Origin: Eumeta japonica | Lineage: Eukaryota > Arthropoda > Insecta > Lepidoptera > Psychidae | Reading direction: 5' to 3' | DNA: 64,000 bases | NCBI GenBank assembly: GCA_005406025.1 | Contig: BGZK01000209.1 | Coordinates: 62,001-126,000, forward strand | Part shown: piece by piece, positions 35,883-46,110 of the stretch | How positions within the stretch are numbered: the stretch's first letter is position 1 | Layout of the letters: every line of letters begins with the position of its first letter | Position numbers and translations under genes: made by a program | The notes under the pieces: model-generated | Told to the model about the DNA's origin: nothing | Seen by the model: the letters and a program-made list of their open reading frames with translations, nothing else | Database searches by the model: none

Positions 35883-36800
35883 TGGAAACGACCGACATAG
35901 AAGCTAAGGAACTTAAAGATCTCATATCTAAAAGATCTTCAGTTAAAGCTAGACTCACAACATTTGAACATTTTTTAAAAGAATTTAAGGAATCAAATAA
36001 CATTAATTGGCACGAATAAATGCCAATTAAATGAGTTAAAGGTTATAAAGAGAAAATTAAAAGAATTATTTAATGATCAAGATTTAATTCAAACAAGTAT
36101 TGAGATTAAAGATTTGTCTGCCCAGACTACAGAGAAGGAACAGAAAACAGATTTTTTAAATCAACAGCGGAAGTTCAAGAGATGATCGAAAAATACGATA
36201 ATTGCGCGTATTCAAAAAGTTCGGTGTCATCACATTCTAATAATAAATTTGATGTGAAATTACGCACAATAACACTTCTATTTTTTGATGGAGAAACAAC
36301 TAAGTGGTTTGAGTTTAGAGACATACATTTCGCTGATTCATAGCAATGATTCTCTACCTAAAATTGCGAAGTACCAATATTTGAAAAGTTCCTTGTCTGG
36401 CAATTAGGCTATTGTAATCGATTCCTTGGAACACAAGTAAAAAATGTTATATAGCATGGAGGTTGGCTACGGGTCGTTTCAATAATAAAGAGTAGATCAA
36501 TAAGGAATGCGCTGTATCTATACGGAACTTAGTTGATCATATTTGTAAAAATCTTCGTGCATTAAAGTTTAGAAGAAAAAAACTGATAACTGGAACACAC
36601 TTATTATTTTTATGTTCACATCAAAGTTGAATAGCATTACCAACATTGTGTCCTCGCCATTCTTCTAAATGGGAAGAGCACAAAACTAGTATGTCATCTA
36701 ATCCTAAATTGCATAATTTCTATATTTTTTTAAGAAAAAGGGCAGGTGTCCTTGATCTAATTACTCCAAGCAACAATGATAAAAATAACAAGTATTTTTT
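35883..36800 (+). mobile_element. BEL/Pao retrotransposon gag remnant
   Basis: From ATG 35883 the frame reads METTDIEAKELKDLISKRSS with a charged, coiled-coil-like N-terminal part. After a stop and frame changes comes the BEL-type gag core near 36250-36440: LFFDGETTKWFEFRD, LIHSNDSLPKIAKYQYLKSS, LSGN, VIDSLE. Further on, at 36583-36630, is NWNTLIIFMFTSKLNS. This order is typical of insect BEL/Pao gag. At least six stops or frameshifts occur. No zinc knuckle, protease or pol follows, so the element is truncated at its 3' side. Confidence 0.78.
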
Positions 36801-37680
36801 TCAGATATAACATAGTAATCATTATAAACGTTTAGATAAGCAACAAAAAATCCTTTGTCGCTGCTTCTTGAGAATGCAAGAACACCGCTAGTTTATGCAT
36901 AACTTGTGTGAAAATAAATGATTTTATCTATTAATTTATATAGACTTAGTTTAAGGATTCTTTTGTGTTTTGTGTGTTTATATATATATATATATATCAA
37001 ACAATTTTAATATCTATATTTTATTTCCCGAATAGGGATTATTTATTGGAATCATTATAGGGATTATGTTTATTTGTATATTATATTGTGTTTTATTTGA
37101 ATTATGATACGAAACTATTATAATGTATATAAATTGCATTCTAAATTATGCCTTGACGAGAGGCCGGGACCCGGTGCTGTCTTTAAGGTACGGTCACGAA
37201 TCGGTATACCAAGCACATGTGGCGCTCTTGCGGAAAGAATGCAAAGTGCAGGGCCACGCCCCCTCGAATGTAATGTATACAATCATATGTGCAGGCGAAT
37301 GCACTATCTATAAATTGCAGCCATTTTGGTACATCCGTCACAATTGGATTGCAGAAGTAATATGTGAAGCTCGTGCTGAATATGTTAAGTCGAAATTCTG
37401 CCCCGTTCATGATTTCTGACCACATCGCAAGGAAACTGTACTCCGGAGCAGCGAAAGGTAAGGTCTCAGATGCGGGCTTACGCGGCGATTGGCATATCTC
37501 CGTAACAAATATTGAACGCTATTGGAATTGTGAATGACCATATTTTTTTTTTTCTTAAATAATCTAATTTTATATCTCAGGAAAAACCAGCCATTGTATG
37601 TTTGTTTAAAACTGTTTTTTTGCAAAATGTTTTTCCTAGCCTCGTGACTGAATATTTCATATCGAACACATTATTCAGCA
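36801..37680. other. Unassigned DNA between the BEL remnant and receptor-like gene 2
   Basis: A GC-richer patch at about 37140-37300 (GAGGCCGGGACCCGGTGCTG) is open in two + frames (37104-37313 and 37123-37419) and one minus frame, with no recognisable domain. It may be part of an LTR or other repeat. A short TA run lies at 36980-36996. Confidence 0.3.
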
Positions 37681-37713
37681 ACATGTGTTAAAATTATCTA
37701 TGGGGGCGTAGCA
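37681..37713 (+). promoter_or_regulatory. Conserved upstream block of receptor-like gene 2
   Basis: The counterpart of 30121-30153 upstream of gene 1. The shared core is GGGGGCGTA preceded by AATTATC and ACAT-TGT. It lies 57-89 bp before the ATG at 37770. Confidence 0.55.
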
Positions 37714-37769
37714 CTCTCTAATTACATCATTTTTACAACCTCTCATATAGAATCACTACTGTACCGACA

Positions 37770-38947
37770 ATGCTCCGGTTTGCAATTACTATTCTAATCG
37801 TGGGTACAGCTTTAATTAAAGCAAAAGAATGCCAAAATAAACTTCACACGTTAGAAGTTAAGTTGCAAAATGATCTACTCCAAAATTATCCATCGCCAAA
37901 TGAACCGCCCTTGAAGAAAAACACGGATATTATAAAAGTCACAGTTCGATTGATTCCACAATATTTTGTTCTAATTACTCAAGAGGAATCCTTCTATCTG
38001 CACACCTGGTTAGTTATGTCCTGGACGGATCCGTTTTTGCAATGGAATCCGGCAGATTACGGCGGCATAAACGAGACCACCATTCAAACCTACAAAGTGT
38101 GGGATCCGATGAGCATTATCGACGACTATTCGCTAGGACGATACTACTACTTCTATTCGACAAATTCTGTAGACTACAACGGAAATGTCGTCTATTACAC
38201 GCAATTCGCCGAGACGATTCAGTGTAAAGTCGATATGAGAAAATGGCCGTATGACACGCAAGTGTGTAACTACACGTTTGGCGAAAATATGAAGAAATGG
38301 AAACACGTTAGTTTTTCGCTGGCGAAGATATCATCAAACCCGGCTTTTATCGACCCTAGCGCCGGGTGGAGATTAAACAGTATACAGCAATCTGATGTGA
38401 ACATACAGTATGATTGCGTCAACGACACTCGCGCTGTTGTAAATACCATACGGTTCAGTTTGGAAATAAGAAGAGAAGCAGCTGGCTTGTCAGCAATGAT
38501 AATAATTCCTTCTTTAGTGTTGATGTCCCTAACTATGGTATCTCAATTGCTGGAAGTGAACAGTTCTCGTTTAGGTTTGCTGTTTTACAACATTTACGGC
38601 CATTTTTATTTTTAAAAAATCGACACCGATGTATCGGGTCACAGCAGTGAAACACCACTGATTATAGTGTTCATCTGCTCATCGATGATAATAACAGTTT
38701 TCGCGGTTTTCGTATGTTTATTTTTGAAAAATTGCATAAAACATTTTACCACCGTATTGGATAACTGTATTTAAAAATATGTTGAAAAGTATATATCGTG
38801 GAAAAGAATTGTGTGTAACAAAAATAACGAACCGGAAAAGCTCTCAGACAGCAAAGAATGTATCAACATAATAAACAAAGTGTGTATGTTTATATTTTTA
38901 TTAGTATATGTCACACTGATTTTACAACTTTGCCTATGGATTTTTGA
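37770..38947 (+). pseudogene. Divergent nicotinic acetylcholine receptor-like subunit 2, multiply disrupted
   Basis: A tandem paralogue of the gene at 30205, roughly half identical in the ligand-binding domain. It has a signal peptide (~1-19), WTDPFLQWNPADYGGI, TYKVWDPMSIIDDYS, and a Cys loop C152-(13)-C166 with KWPYDTQVC. TM1 follows REAAGLSA, and TM2 begins LGLLFYNIYGHFYF. The first in-frame stop is TAA at 38613-38615 (codon 282; gene 1 has TTA there, so one substitution explains it). The frame beyond it encodes TM3 (TPLIIVFICSSMIITVFAVF), then a second TAA at 38772-38774, and TM4 (VCMFIFLLVYVTLIL). A one-base loss near 38920 shifts the frame off the ancestral end PMDF-TGA at 38945-38947. 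Loop C has a single Cys. Clearly a pseudogene for the full-length protein; a 281-residue truncated product remains possible. Confidence 0.88.
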
Positions 38948-39879
38948 CTGCATTAAAAGAATCGATACTTAAGCAAATTTCATTTATCAATATTTGTTCG
39001 ACATAATATGTTATTATAAATCTTCATACCTACGACGTCAATATGAATATCAAAATTCTGATCACTTTTCCAGGTACTTTAAAAGATATCACATAACTTA
39101 ATATATGTAAAAAAATGAAAAGTAATCATTATTTTTTTTTTTGTGTAAGTGACAGTACAGTATTTTTAAATTGATTTCAAAGAATATTTATCATAGCATT
39201 TTCAAATCATCGTCCGCATGTGTCATTTCTATTGAATGCAATATCCCTTTAGGGCACGTCCTCACTCAGTTATTAACGTTTCTCTTCGTTGACGAATAGA
39301 AAGACAAAAATAGAACTATTGACGTAGAAAAAAATTTTCCGTTGTCAAACTGCTTTTATATTCTATTATAATTTGGTTTAAAATTAATTGTTCACGTATA
39401 AACTCAAGTATCCACCTTAGTACACATTTTATATGTATATATATACATATATAATGATATTTATTCCAACAATTGGGAAAAATGAAATAAGGGCGTAATT
39501 GCGTTTCTCTGAATAAAAGCATTTATTGACACGACGTGTTTAGATTTTCCCAATTACATTTTACTTTAACAAAATATACACTCACCTCTAATTATAAAAG
39601 AAACAACATTTAAAGCCTTTACTTCAGGTCTTTTTATGTTTGAATCTCGGTAAATTTATTAGTAACAATATCTTACTCTATATATATGAAAAAATATCCG
39701 TTGTGGCATTTGATGGTCTTTGTCGATGGCGCGGCAAAGACAAACTTAAGAAATACCATTAAAAGGTTTTCTTTACTTACATTAATATGTAAATGAAAAT
39801 TACGACTTTGATTGGTTTTCGTAATCAGTACATTTACAGCTCGCCATCGTGGAACGATATTAAGAGCTACACGGCTGAC
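38948..39879. other. AT-rich intergenic DNA
   Basis: No gene supported. A short palindromic TATATGTATATATATACATATATA lies near 39430. Confidence 0.4.
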
Positions 39880-40135
39880 GCATTATGCACCTAATGTTTA
39901 TACTGCTATTAGAATTATGTTGACTATGTCTGTTAGTACAGCTTCCGTAGAAAGAAGTTTTTCTAAGTTAAAAATTATTAAAAACCACTTAAGAAACAGT
40001 ATTAAGCAGGACCGACTGTCTGATTTAACAATAACTCTCGATCGAAGCAGATTTAGCTGCAAAAATTAATTACAAATCCTTGCTAGAGGACTTCAGAAAA
40101 GGCAAAAGGCCGAAGAACATTACTTTGTAAAAAAA
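39880..40135 (+). pseudogene. hAT transposase C-terminal dimerisation fragment
   Basis: The frame 39812-40069 contains PNVYTAIRIMLTMSVSTASV-ERSFSKLKIIKNHLRNSI and QDRLSDLTI, the hallmark of the hAT-family C-terminal dimerisation region. After a frameshift near 40050 it continues LAAKINYKSLLEDFRKGK, the usual tail. The N-terminal DNA-binding and catalytic regions are absent here; the segment that would directly precede it is seen, from another copy, at 63110-63365. No TIR is recognisable. A dead fragment. Confidence 0.85.
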
Positions 40136-40734
40136 ATGAAATCAAACAAGTTACAAAATTAAGCCTATATTCAAATCAATACTTTTCAATATTGAAAATG
40201 GGAGAATATTCTCCCGCCGCGAATTTATAGTTTTTCACTATCATGATTAGGTATGTCGTGTCAAAGCATGTTTGGTAAGATAGATTTATTGGGTAGATCT
40301 TGGGAACAAGAGAAAAGAAGTCCCACTGATGTGACTTCGCCCACGTCTACATTTTTGTCCACGCTACGCCGCGCATGACTGTATCCAACTGCAACTCACA
40401 CAGTACATTCTATCGATTGTATGTCATGAAGTTTTATTCAAAAATTTCAAATTTTAGACAGTCTTGCTCTCAAATCTTTTGAGTTTCAATTTTTCTTTGA
40501 TTTTGTGAAACAAATAATAATTGCATGGTGCTATGTTAGGGTAATATGGTGGGAGAGGTAGAATAGACACATTTTTGAATTAAAAAATCAAGTGTTCTGG
40601 CAAATTTGTGTGGCGCGACAACGTCGTTGCGTGGTGCCAAAGAAGATGGGGGATTCGTGGCTTCGATCACTTGTCACTTACTGCTGAAGCATAAATTGTC
40701 AGATACCATTCAGAATTAACTGTTTTTAGGATTT
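40136..40734. other. Intergenic DNA
   Basis: No gene supported. It lies between the hAT fragment and repeat R1 copy C. Confidence 0.4.
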
Positions 40735-41500
40735 CGAGCCAATATAGCAAAAACGGAACCCTTATAGTTTCATCATGTCCGTCAGTCCGTCCGTATGTCA
40801 CAGGCATTTTATTTAAAAACTACTAGACGTATATTGATGAAATTTAAAGTGTAGGTATTTTGTACAAACCGCTACTTAGTTTGATAGTTAAATAACAAAA
40901 ATAGATATTTCTAGAAGCGCACGCCATACATGAAACATAAGCTGAAAAATTTTTTTTCAGCAAACATTAACGTGTGACACATATTTCGTCAATTCTTTTA
41001 AAAATATTTTTAGATTTCTGAGCATTTTTTTCTGATTGCATGAACAGTTTTGGAAATGATCGCTCCGAAAACAGCAGAAATTATCCCTCCTTTATTTTCT
41101 AAGCCGTATGTACAAAAAGTATGAATAAAATAACAAAGGTAAGGCTTCATAAATGCTTTCAACCAAAATTATTTTGAACATAATCGGCTACACTGTTTTT
41201 GAGTTATTGCCGAAAAAACTGCGCTCTCAACAATAGGACGTAAGAGTCATGATGATACACTATTTCACTGATGTACTTTATTTTACACTAGTTTAATAGG
41301 AATAGTCGACATACCGACTTGTTTTTCTAGTTATAGGCGACTAAGGTGCTTGTAACTATTCTGTGCGGGAAACGTGGAAAAAGTGTAACAACATACTTTT
41401 TTCATATGTAGTGCATTTCTTTGTAATAATGGCTTCGCAACCCTATGATGAGCATGGTCAGACATGCTCTTGACAAGTTCTTTTTAATCCTCTAGCACCA
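40735..41500 (-). repeat. Interspersed repeat family R1, copy C (inverted)
   Basis: The reverse complement of copies A and B. It starts (in + coordinates) with GAGCCAATATAGCAAAAACG and a TCATCATGTCCGTCAGTCCG segment, contains GACACATATTTCGTC and AAAAACTGCGCTCTC, and ends with GAGCATGGTCAGACATGCTC followed by TTGACAAGTTC. Its 5' end abuts the truncated end of the mariner at 41500, suggesting insertion into or next to it. Confidence 0.85.
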
Positions 41501-42100
41501 GCGTAGTAATGTGACCGGTCTTACAAAAAAATGCTGCGTCCATTTGTCTCTTGTGTTCTTCGCACACGGCTAAATTTTGTTGTTGTTGGTTCATTTTCAT
41601 AATAATATACGGTCGATTGTCGTTTTGTTTCGGGGTCATAATTATACAGCCATGTTTCTTCACCGATAAGTATACCGTATACGTTTTTCTTCTCGCCTCC
41701 GTCGAATTTCTCCATCGTAAATCGTCACCAATCTACCCGGTGGTCTTTCTGCTCATTCATCTCGAGCAAAGCTTGCAAAGAGATGCAAGTATTGCTTGAT
41801 GCAATCGTGAACAATGGGCTTGCATTGCGGCTGATCAAATACCCAATTCTCGTTCAAGCTCTATATGTCTAATTCTTTGGTTGTCTCGGATCAGTTTTTC
41901 AACTGCCTGAACATTTTCTCCAGTGACTGCGGTTGGTTACCGATCTGTGCTCGCTTAATCTTCAAAGCTCCCCATCCTCTTTTAAACTCAGCAAACCAAT
42001 TAAAAACTGTTGCTCGTGAACAGTCAGGCTCACCAAAGTATTTAACCAAAAATTCAAAACGTTCTTGTGGCTTTAAACCTTTTTTGTTAATCATAATAAA
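41500..42100 (-). pseudogene. Mariner transposase pseudogene, N-terminal two thirds
   Basis: On the minus strand from ATG 42094 it reads a helix-turn-helix part (LVKYFGEPDCSRATVFNWFA, EFKRG). After stops it continues in the open frame 41521-41715: GILIGEETWLYNYDPETKRQ, then STVYYYENEPTTTKFSRV. The first catalytic residue of the usual GDE(S/T)W box is Glu (GEETW). The frame stops being mariner-like at about 41500 (FFCKTGHITTLVLED), exactly where repeat R1 copy C begins, so the second and third catalytic residues are missing. About 250 bp of the DNA-binding/linker region are also degraded or absent. Confidence 0.82.
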
Positions 42101-43499
42101 TCATTGCGTAAAAATCACTTCTACTGAGTTCCATTGTTGCAAGCAAATTACCGCTAGATTCTCACAAAAATAAGCAATATAAAAAAAAATTAATTGAAAT
42201 ATGTTCCATTTTTAAATTTATCACTAAATAACCAATATTTACTTTTGTGTATAATTTGCTAAGTAAATTATTGAGTAAACAATATCTAATTACTTTTGGC
42301 ATATCCCTCATACTAATTTAAGTTTCTTTCGTGATCTAACAATGTATTGAACGACATACCATAGCTATTACAATAGTCTCAAAATTAGTCTTAGATGAAG
42401 AAACGTTTTTGAAGTGAAAATTATGCACGTTAGTCGATGGAAAATGTGTTTGGCGTCACCGACACCCTAATGCAGAATACACAGATTTTTGTATGAGTAA
42501 AATCTTATGATATTAATAGCATATTTTTTCCAAAACTGGCTTTGAATACATTTTTCGAATATGTTATTTTTTCTTTTATTATTACCTTAAAAATTATATT
42601 ATTGTATGATAATAGATATTTAATAAAAAAAAAAAATAAGAAAATTGCATTAACTCTTCCAATCTTAACTAAGCTAGTTATTTAACAACAAAGATAATCC
42701 AGATACTAAGAATCAACGTAGTACAAAGAATATCAACACATACTATATCCCTAAGTAATGTTGGGTATAATAATGTGTATAATAATCATTATATGTTTTT
42801 GTTTTATGTCATTATATAGATAAATCTCATTGTCCATTTATTATGACATTTTATGCAAAGATACAAAATTAACTAAACTTTCATGTTTTGTCTAATGATC
42901 AGGAAACGCTTGTAACAAATAAATGATACCATTGTAAACACATTTGTGTGAGATGAAAATATTTCACGTGATCGATGCCGCTGCAAGACGCTAGTATTAG
43001 ATAACGTACGACAGTTAGGGTTCATTCGCGAAAGTTCGTTAGCAAACCGCGGTAAGCTTATTAAGAACTCGCGCTGCTGCGAGACGATACGAGCCGGCTT
43101 CAATTTATTTTAATACGGTGCGTACGTCTCGACGTTAATCTTCTTCTAATTAATGACGATAATATGCCAAGATACTCACGCGCACAATGCGAGCAAATCG
43201 TTCTATAGCGATTTTCTATAATGTCTACATTCGCCGGAAAATTCTCAGCCCGACTGATCAAATATATTGTAATACTAAATTTTGCCCCAGCTCCGCTTGC
43301 ATACTCAGGGGTAGTATATGTAATGGTAAACGAAATTTTTTTTATGGTAGAGTTTGTGTAAAATCCATTCTTAGTGAGCATCTACGTTCCGAAAGGATTA
43401 ACGACGCCAAAGTTCAAGCCAATCAGACCTATAGTAACGGCCATCTCGTGATGAGTCCGTCAGTCAGTGGTACATATATATTGCAACTGATTATATGAT
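42101..43499. other. Intergenic DNA with a GC-richer patch
   Basis: No gene supported. The patch at 42960-43140 is CpG-richer than its flanks and contains no recognised coding or RNA feature. The 93-103 codon frames at 43100-43498 lie on opposite strands over the same DNA and show no domain. Confidence 0.35.
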
Positions 43500-45085
43500 T
43501 AATGATGGAAATGAAAGTGAAATTACGATGGACGATATTATGAAAGCACTAAAATATATGAAACTTGTAAAAGTTGCCGGATATGATAAAGTTTAGTCAG
43601 AGATGCTGAGGGGCGGTGGGGGTATAGTGGCAAGCTACTGTACCAGCTCTTTAACAAATGCCGGAAAATCCATACTTAACTACTGGTGTAAATCAGTCAT
43701 TGTACCCCGCTATAAAAGGAAAGGCTCACTACAGATTTCCACAAATGACCGCCCTATAAGCCTTCTCAGCATCGTTGGCAAACTGAATGGAAAAATCATT
43801 ATTTAAAGAGTTGTGAATGAGACTGAAAACCAGATTTGGGACGTACAAGCGGGATTTCGAAAAGGGATGGAGTGTACGAGCCAAGTTTTTTTTCTGCGAA
43901 ACATTGTAGAAAAGCTTTTGGCCGGCGGCCAAAAGATTTTCTGTATTTTCGTAGATTTGAAAAAAGCTTATGATAGAGTGAAAAGAAATTATCTATGGAG
44001 TACCCTATCTGTACATGGTGTGAGTAGCGGATTAATGCAGGCACTGCAATCCCCATACAGGGGCTCTAGTGCTTGCGTTAGAACAAATGGGGCATACACT
44101 GACTGGTTTAACATCCGCAGGGGTGTTTTAGACAGGGATGTGTAGCTGCAACATAGCTATTCAACCTATTCATGGATAACTGTGTGTATGATTTGAAAGA
44201 GTATGAATGTGGACTAAGGATGGATGAACTGTCTGTCAAATGCCTCCTGTACACCGACGACCAAATAATCATTGCGCCGTCGGCGTGCGAGCTAAAGGAG
44301 ATGGTCAATAAAAAAAATGTTTCTCTTAAGAAAAGGTGTATGAAAGCAAATGTCGGTAAGACTAAGGTGATGGTGTTTGAAGGGGGAGAAAGCACGACTG
44401 AATGCGATATACTTATAGAAGGTGAGTAAGTGGAACAAGTGAAAGATTTATGTACTTGGGTAGTCTGTTCACAAATTAAAATAAACATGATAGAGATATC
44501 GAAAGGAGAGTCAGTGCGAGGAATAAAGTGAATGGAGCCTTGCTCGCTTTTATTGATAGTAAAAGCATCTCACGGAAAGAACGCTTGGCTATCCGTAATG
44601 AAGTCCTAATCCCTACGCTTATGAATGGTACTGAATGCTGGGTATGGCAGAAGAAAAATGAAAGTAGGATCAATGCAGTGGTGATACGCTCACTGCGTAG
44701 TATGTGTGGAGCGTCTTGGAAAGATAGATGTAGAAACAGTTATGTTAGAGAGCGATGTGGTTTAAAGGAAGATGTAGTGACGCGAGTAGGAAGAGGTATG
44801 TTGCGGTGGTTTGGCCGTCAAAAGATGAATGAAAGTAGCCTAATAAAACAAATCTATAGAGTGAATGTGTGTGATGGAAAGGTCGGCGAGGATTGCCCTA
44901 GAAAATCCTATGCAGTTCATATTGTTGGCATATCAAAAGACAGCCAAATTTTAAGCTTCTGAAACCAACGAGCTTACATGTAAAGATTGATGGATTGATG
45001 TATGTCATTGAGGCGAGTAAGAGCGTGTGGAAATCTATAGTCTCTGCCTACCCTTCTAGGAAATAGGCGTGACTTTCTATTATCA
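43500..45085 (+). mobile_element. RTE-like LINE, reverse transcriptase to 3' end
   Basis: The longest copy of this family in the window. In order on the + strand: an N-terminal RT lead (SEITMDDIMKALKYMKLVKV, 43519-43578); NDRPISLLSIVGKLN (43745-43790); QAGFRKGMECTSQVFFLRNI and FVDLKKAYDRVKRNYLW (43840-44000); and WFNIRRGV, with loss of the QGC block after a frameshift near 44128. Then comes KCLLYTDDQIIIAPSACEL (44238-44300; YTDD in place of YADD), the thumb region, and LAIRNEVLIPTLMNGTECWV to CGLKEDVVTRVGRGMLRWFG (44588-44815). The 3' UTR resembles KRLMD and GNRRDF codons, ending near 45085 just before a (TA)n tract. Several stops and frameshifts make it inactive. The start is truncated; no endonuclease is seen. 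Confidence 0.85.
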
Positions 45086-45108
45086 TATATATATACTATA
45101 TTTAAATA

Positions 45109-45110
<2 letters not shown>

Positions 45111-45176
<66 letters not shown>
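45111..45176. repeat. (TA)33 microsatellite
   Basis: An uninterrupted TA run directly 3' of the LINE end, possibly grown from the element's terminal simple repeat or an insertion target. Confidence 0.95.
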
Positions 45177-45178
<2 letters not shown>

Positions 45179-45609
45179 ATCTATTATCTCTTCAATAAAT
45201 TGGTAAATGAATAAACTTGTTGTTGCTCTGTAAACAAAGATTTTATTTTAACAATTATTTCTATATCTAGGTTACACATATATACAATTCTAATAAACGG
45301 AACTAACCTGTAAACAAAGAAAACGACATTTAATGTTTATTTTTCCACATATTATCTTATTTACAATTTCCGATTTACTTTTATTGAAATAACCTTAGTC
45401 ATGACATGAAGATTCTTTGAGGTTTTTTTTTAAAATGTTAACCAAACACAAATCACTTTATCTACTGTCTATAGCCAGTATTAAAGAATTAGTATAGTAA
45501 TTACTTTACATATATATAAAAGTCAATGTAATTAAAAAGACATCTTGAGTACTTTTATGCCGAACACTATTTTTGCGAACATTTGTATTTTTTTTCAAGT
45601 TCGTTAAAT
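45177..45609. other. AT-rich intergenic DNA
   Basis: Nothing recognised. Confidence 0.4.
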
Positions 45610-45730
45610 TTTACATATATAAATTGCGGTCGTCTCATCACATATGTCAACAGACTATGAAAAGGACCGAAGTAAACTGATCTGGCGGTTCTGATAGCCA
45701 ACAAACTTTTTATTTATTAACTCTCATAAA
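45610..45730 (-). repeat. Short Jockey LINE fragment
   Basis: On the minus strand GYQNRQISLLRSF reads as a frame-decayed version of the ARLVYFGCFY segment of the Jockey LINE at 28325-28400. In + orientation it shares AAACTGATCTGGCGGTTCTG with that copy. Confidence 0.55.
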
Positions 45731-45969
45731 AGGTAATACAGGTAAAGTCATAAAAGGTAAACGTTGGATCTGATTTATTGATATAACGACCCTATTGATG
45801 TTTATTATCTAGTTTAATAGCCAAAGTTATAGAAGTCTCAACAAACTCTAAATCATCTAAGTCTTTTACGTATCTATTTATCTGTACAGTAAATTCTTAT
45901 CGAGTTCTTTCTTTCGGTAATTCGTTTGTATTTATTTTGGTTATGTATAATAAAATTTGAAATTAACTA

Positions 45970-46110
45970 CCCTTAAATTTCTTGTTTAAACTACTTAAAG
46001 GGAAAACTGCCTTCCGAACGCGTGCTAAAGTGTGAATTCCCACCACACCACCACCATTATGACGTATTGCAAGTGTTATTTAATGACCTATGAAATAAAC
46101 ATAACCTAAA
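45970..46110 (+). repeat. Jockey LINE 3'-tail fragment, opposite orientation
   Basis: CTACCCTTAAATTTCTTG and AAAACTGCCTTCCGAACG are the reverse complement of the 3' tail at 32735-32785. They are followed by TGACGTATTGCAAGTGTTAT, as in the other copies. Confidence 0.65.

Noticed and set aside
37104..37425. Three overlapping open frames upstream of receptor-like gene 2
   Set aside because: Open in both strands over the same GC-richer patch, no domain; probably part of an unidentified repeat or LTR.
43729..44056. Minus-strand ORFs over the LINE at 43.5-45 kb, and the + strand ORF at 22813-22995
   Set aside because: They are antisense shadows of the reverse transcriptase frames; their similarity to each other only reflects the shared LINE.
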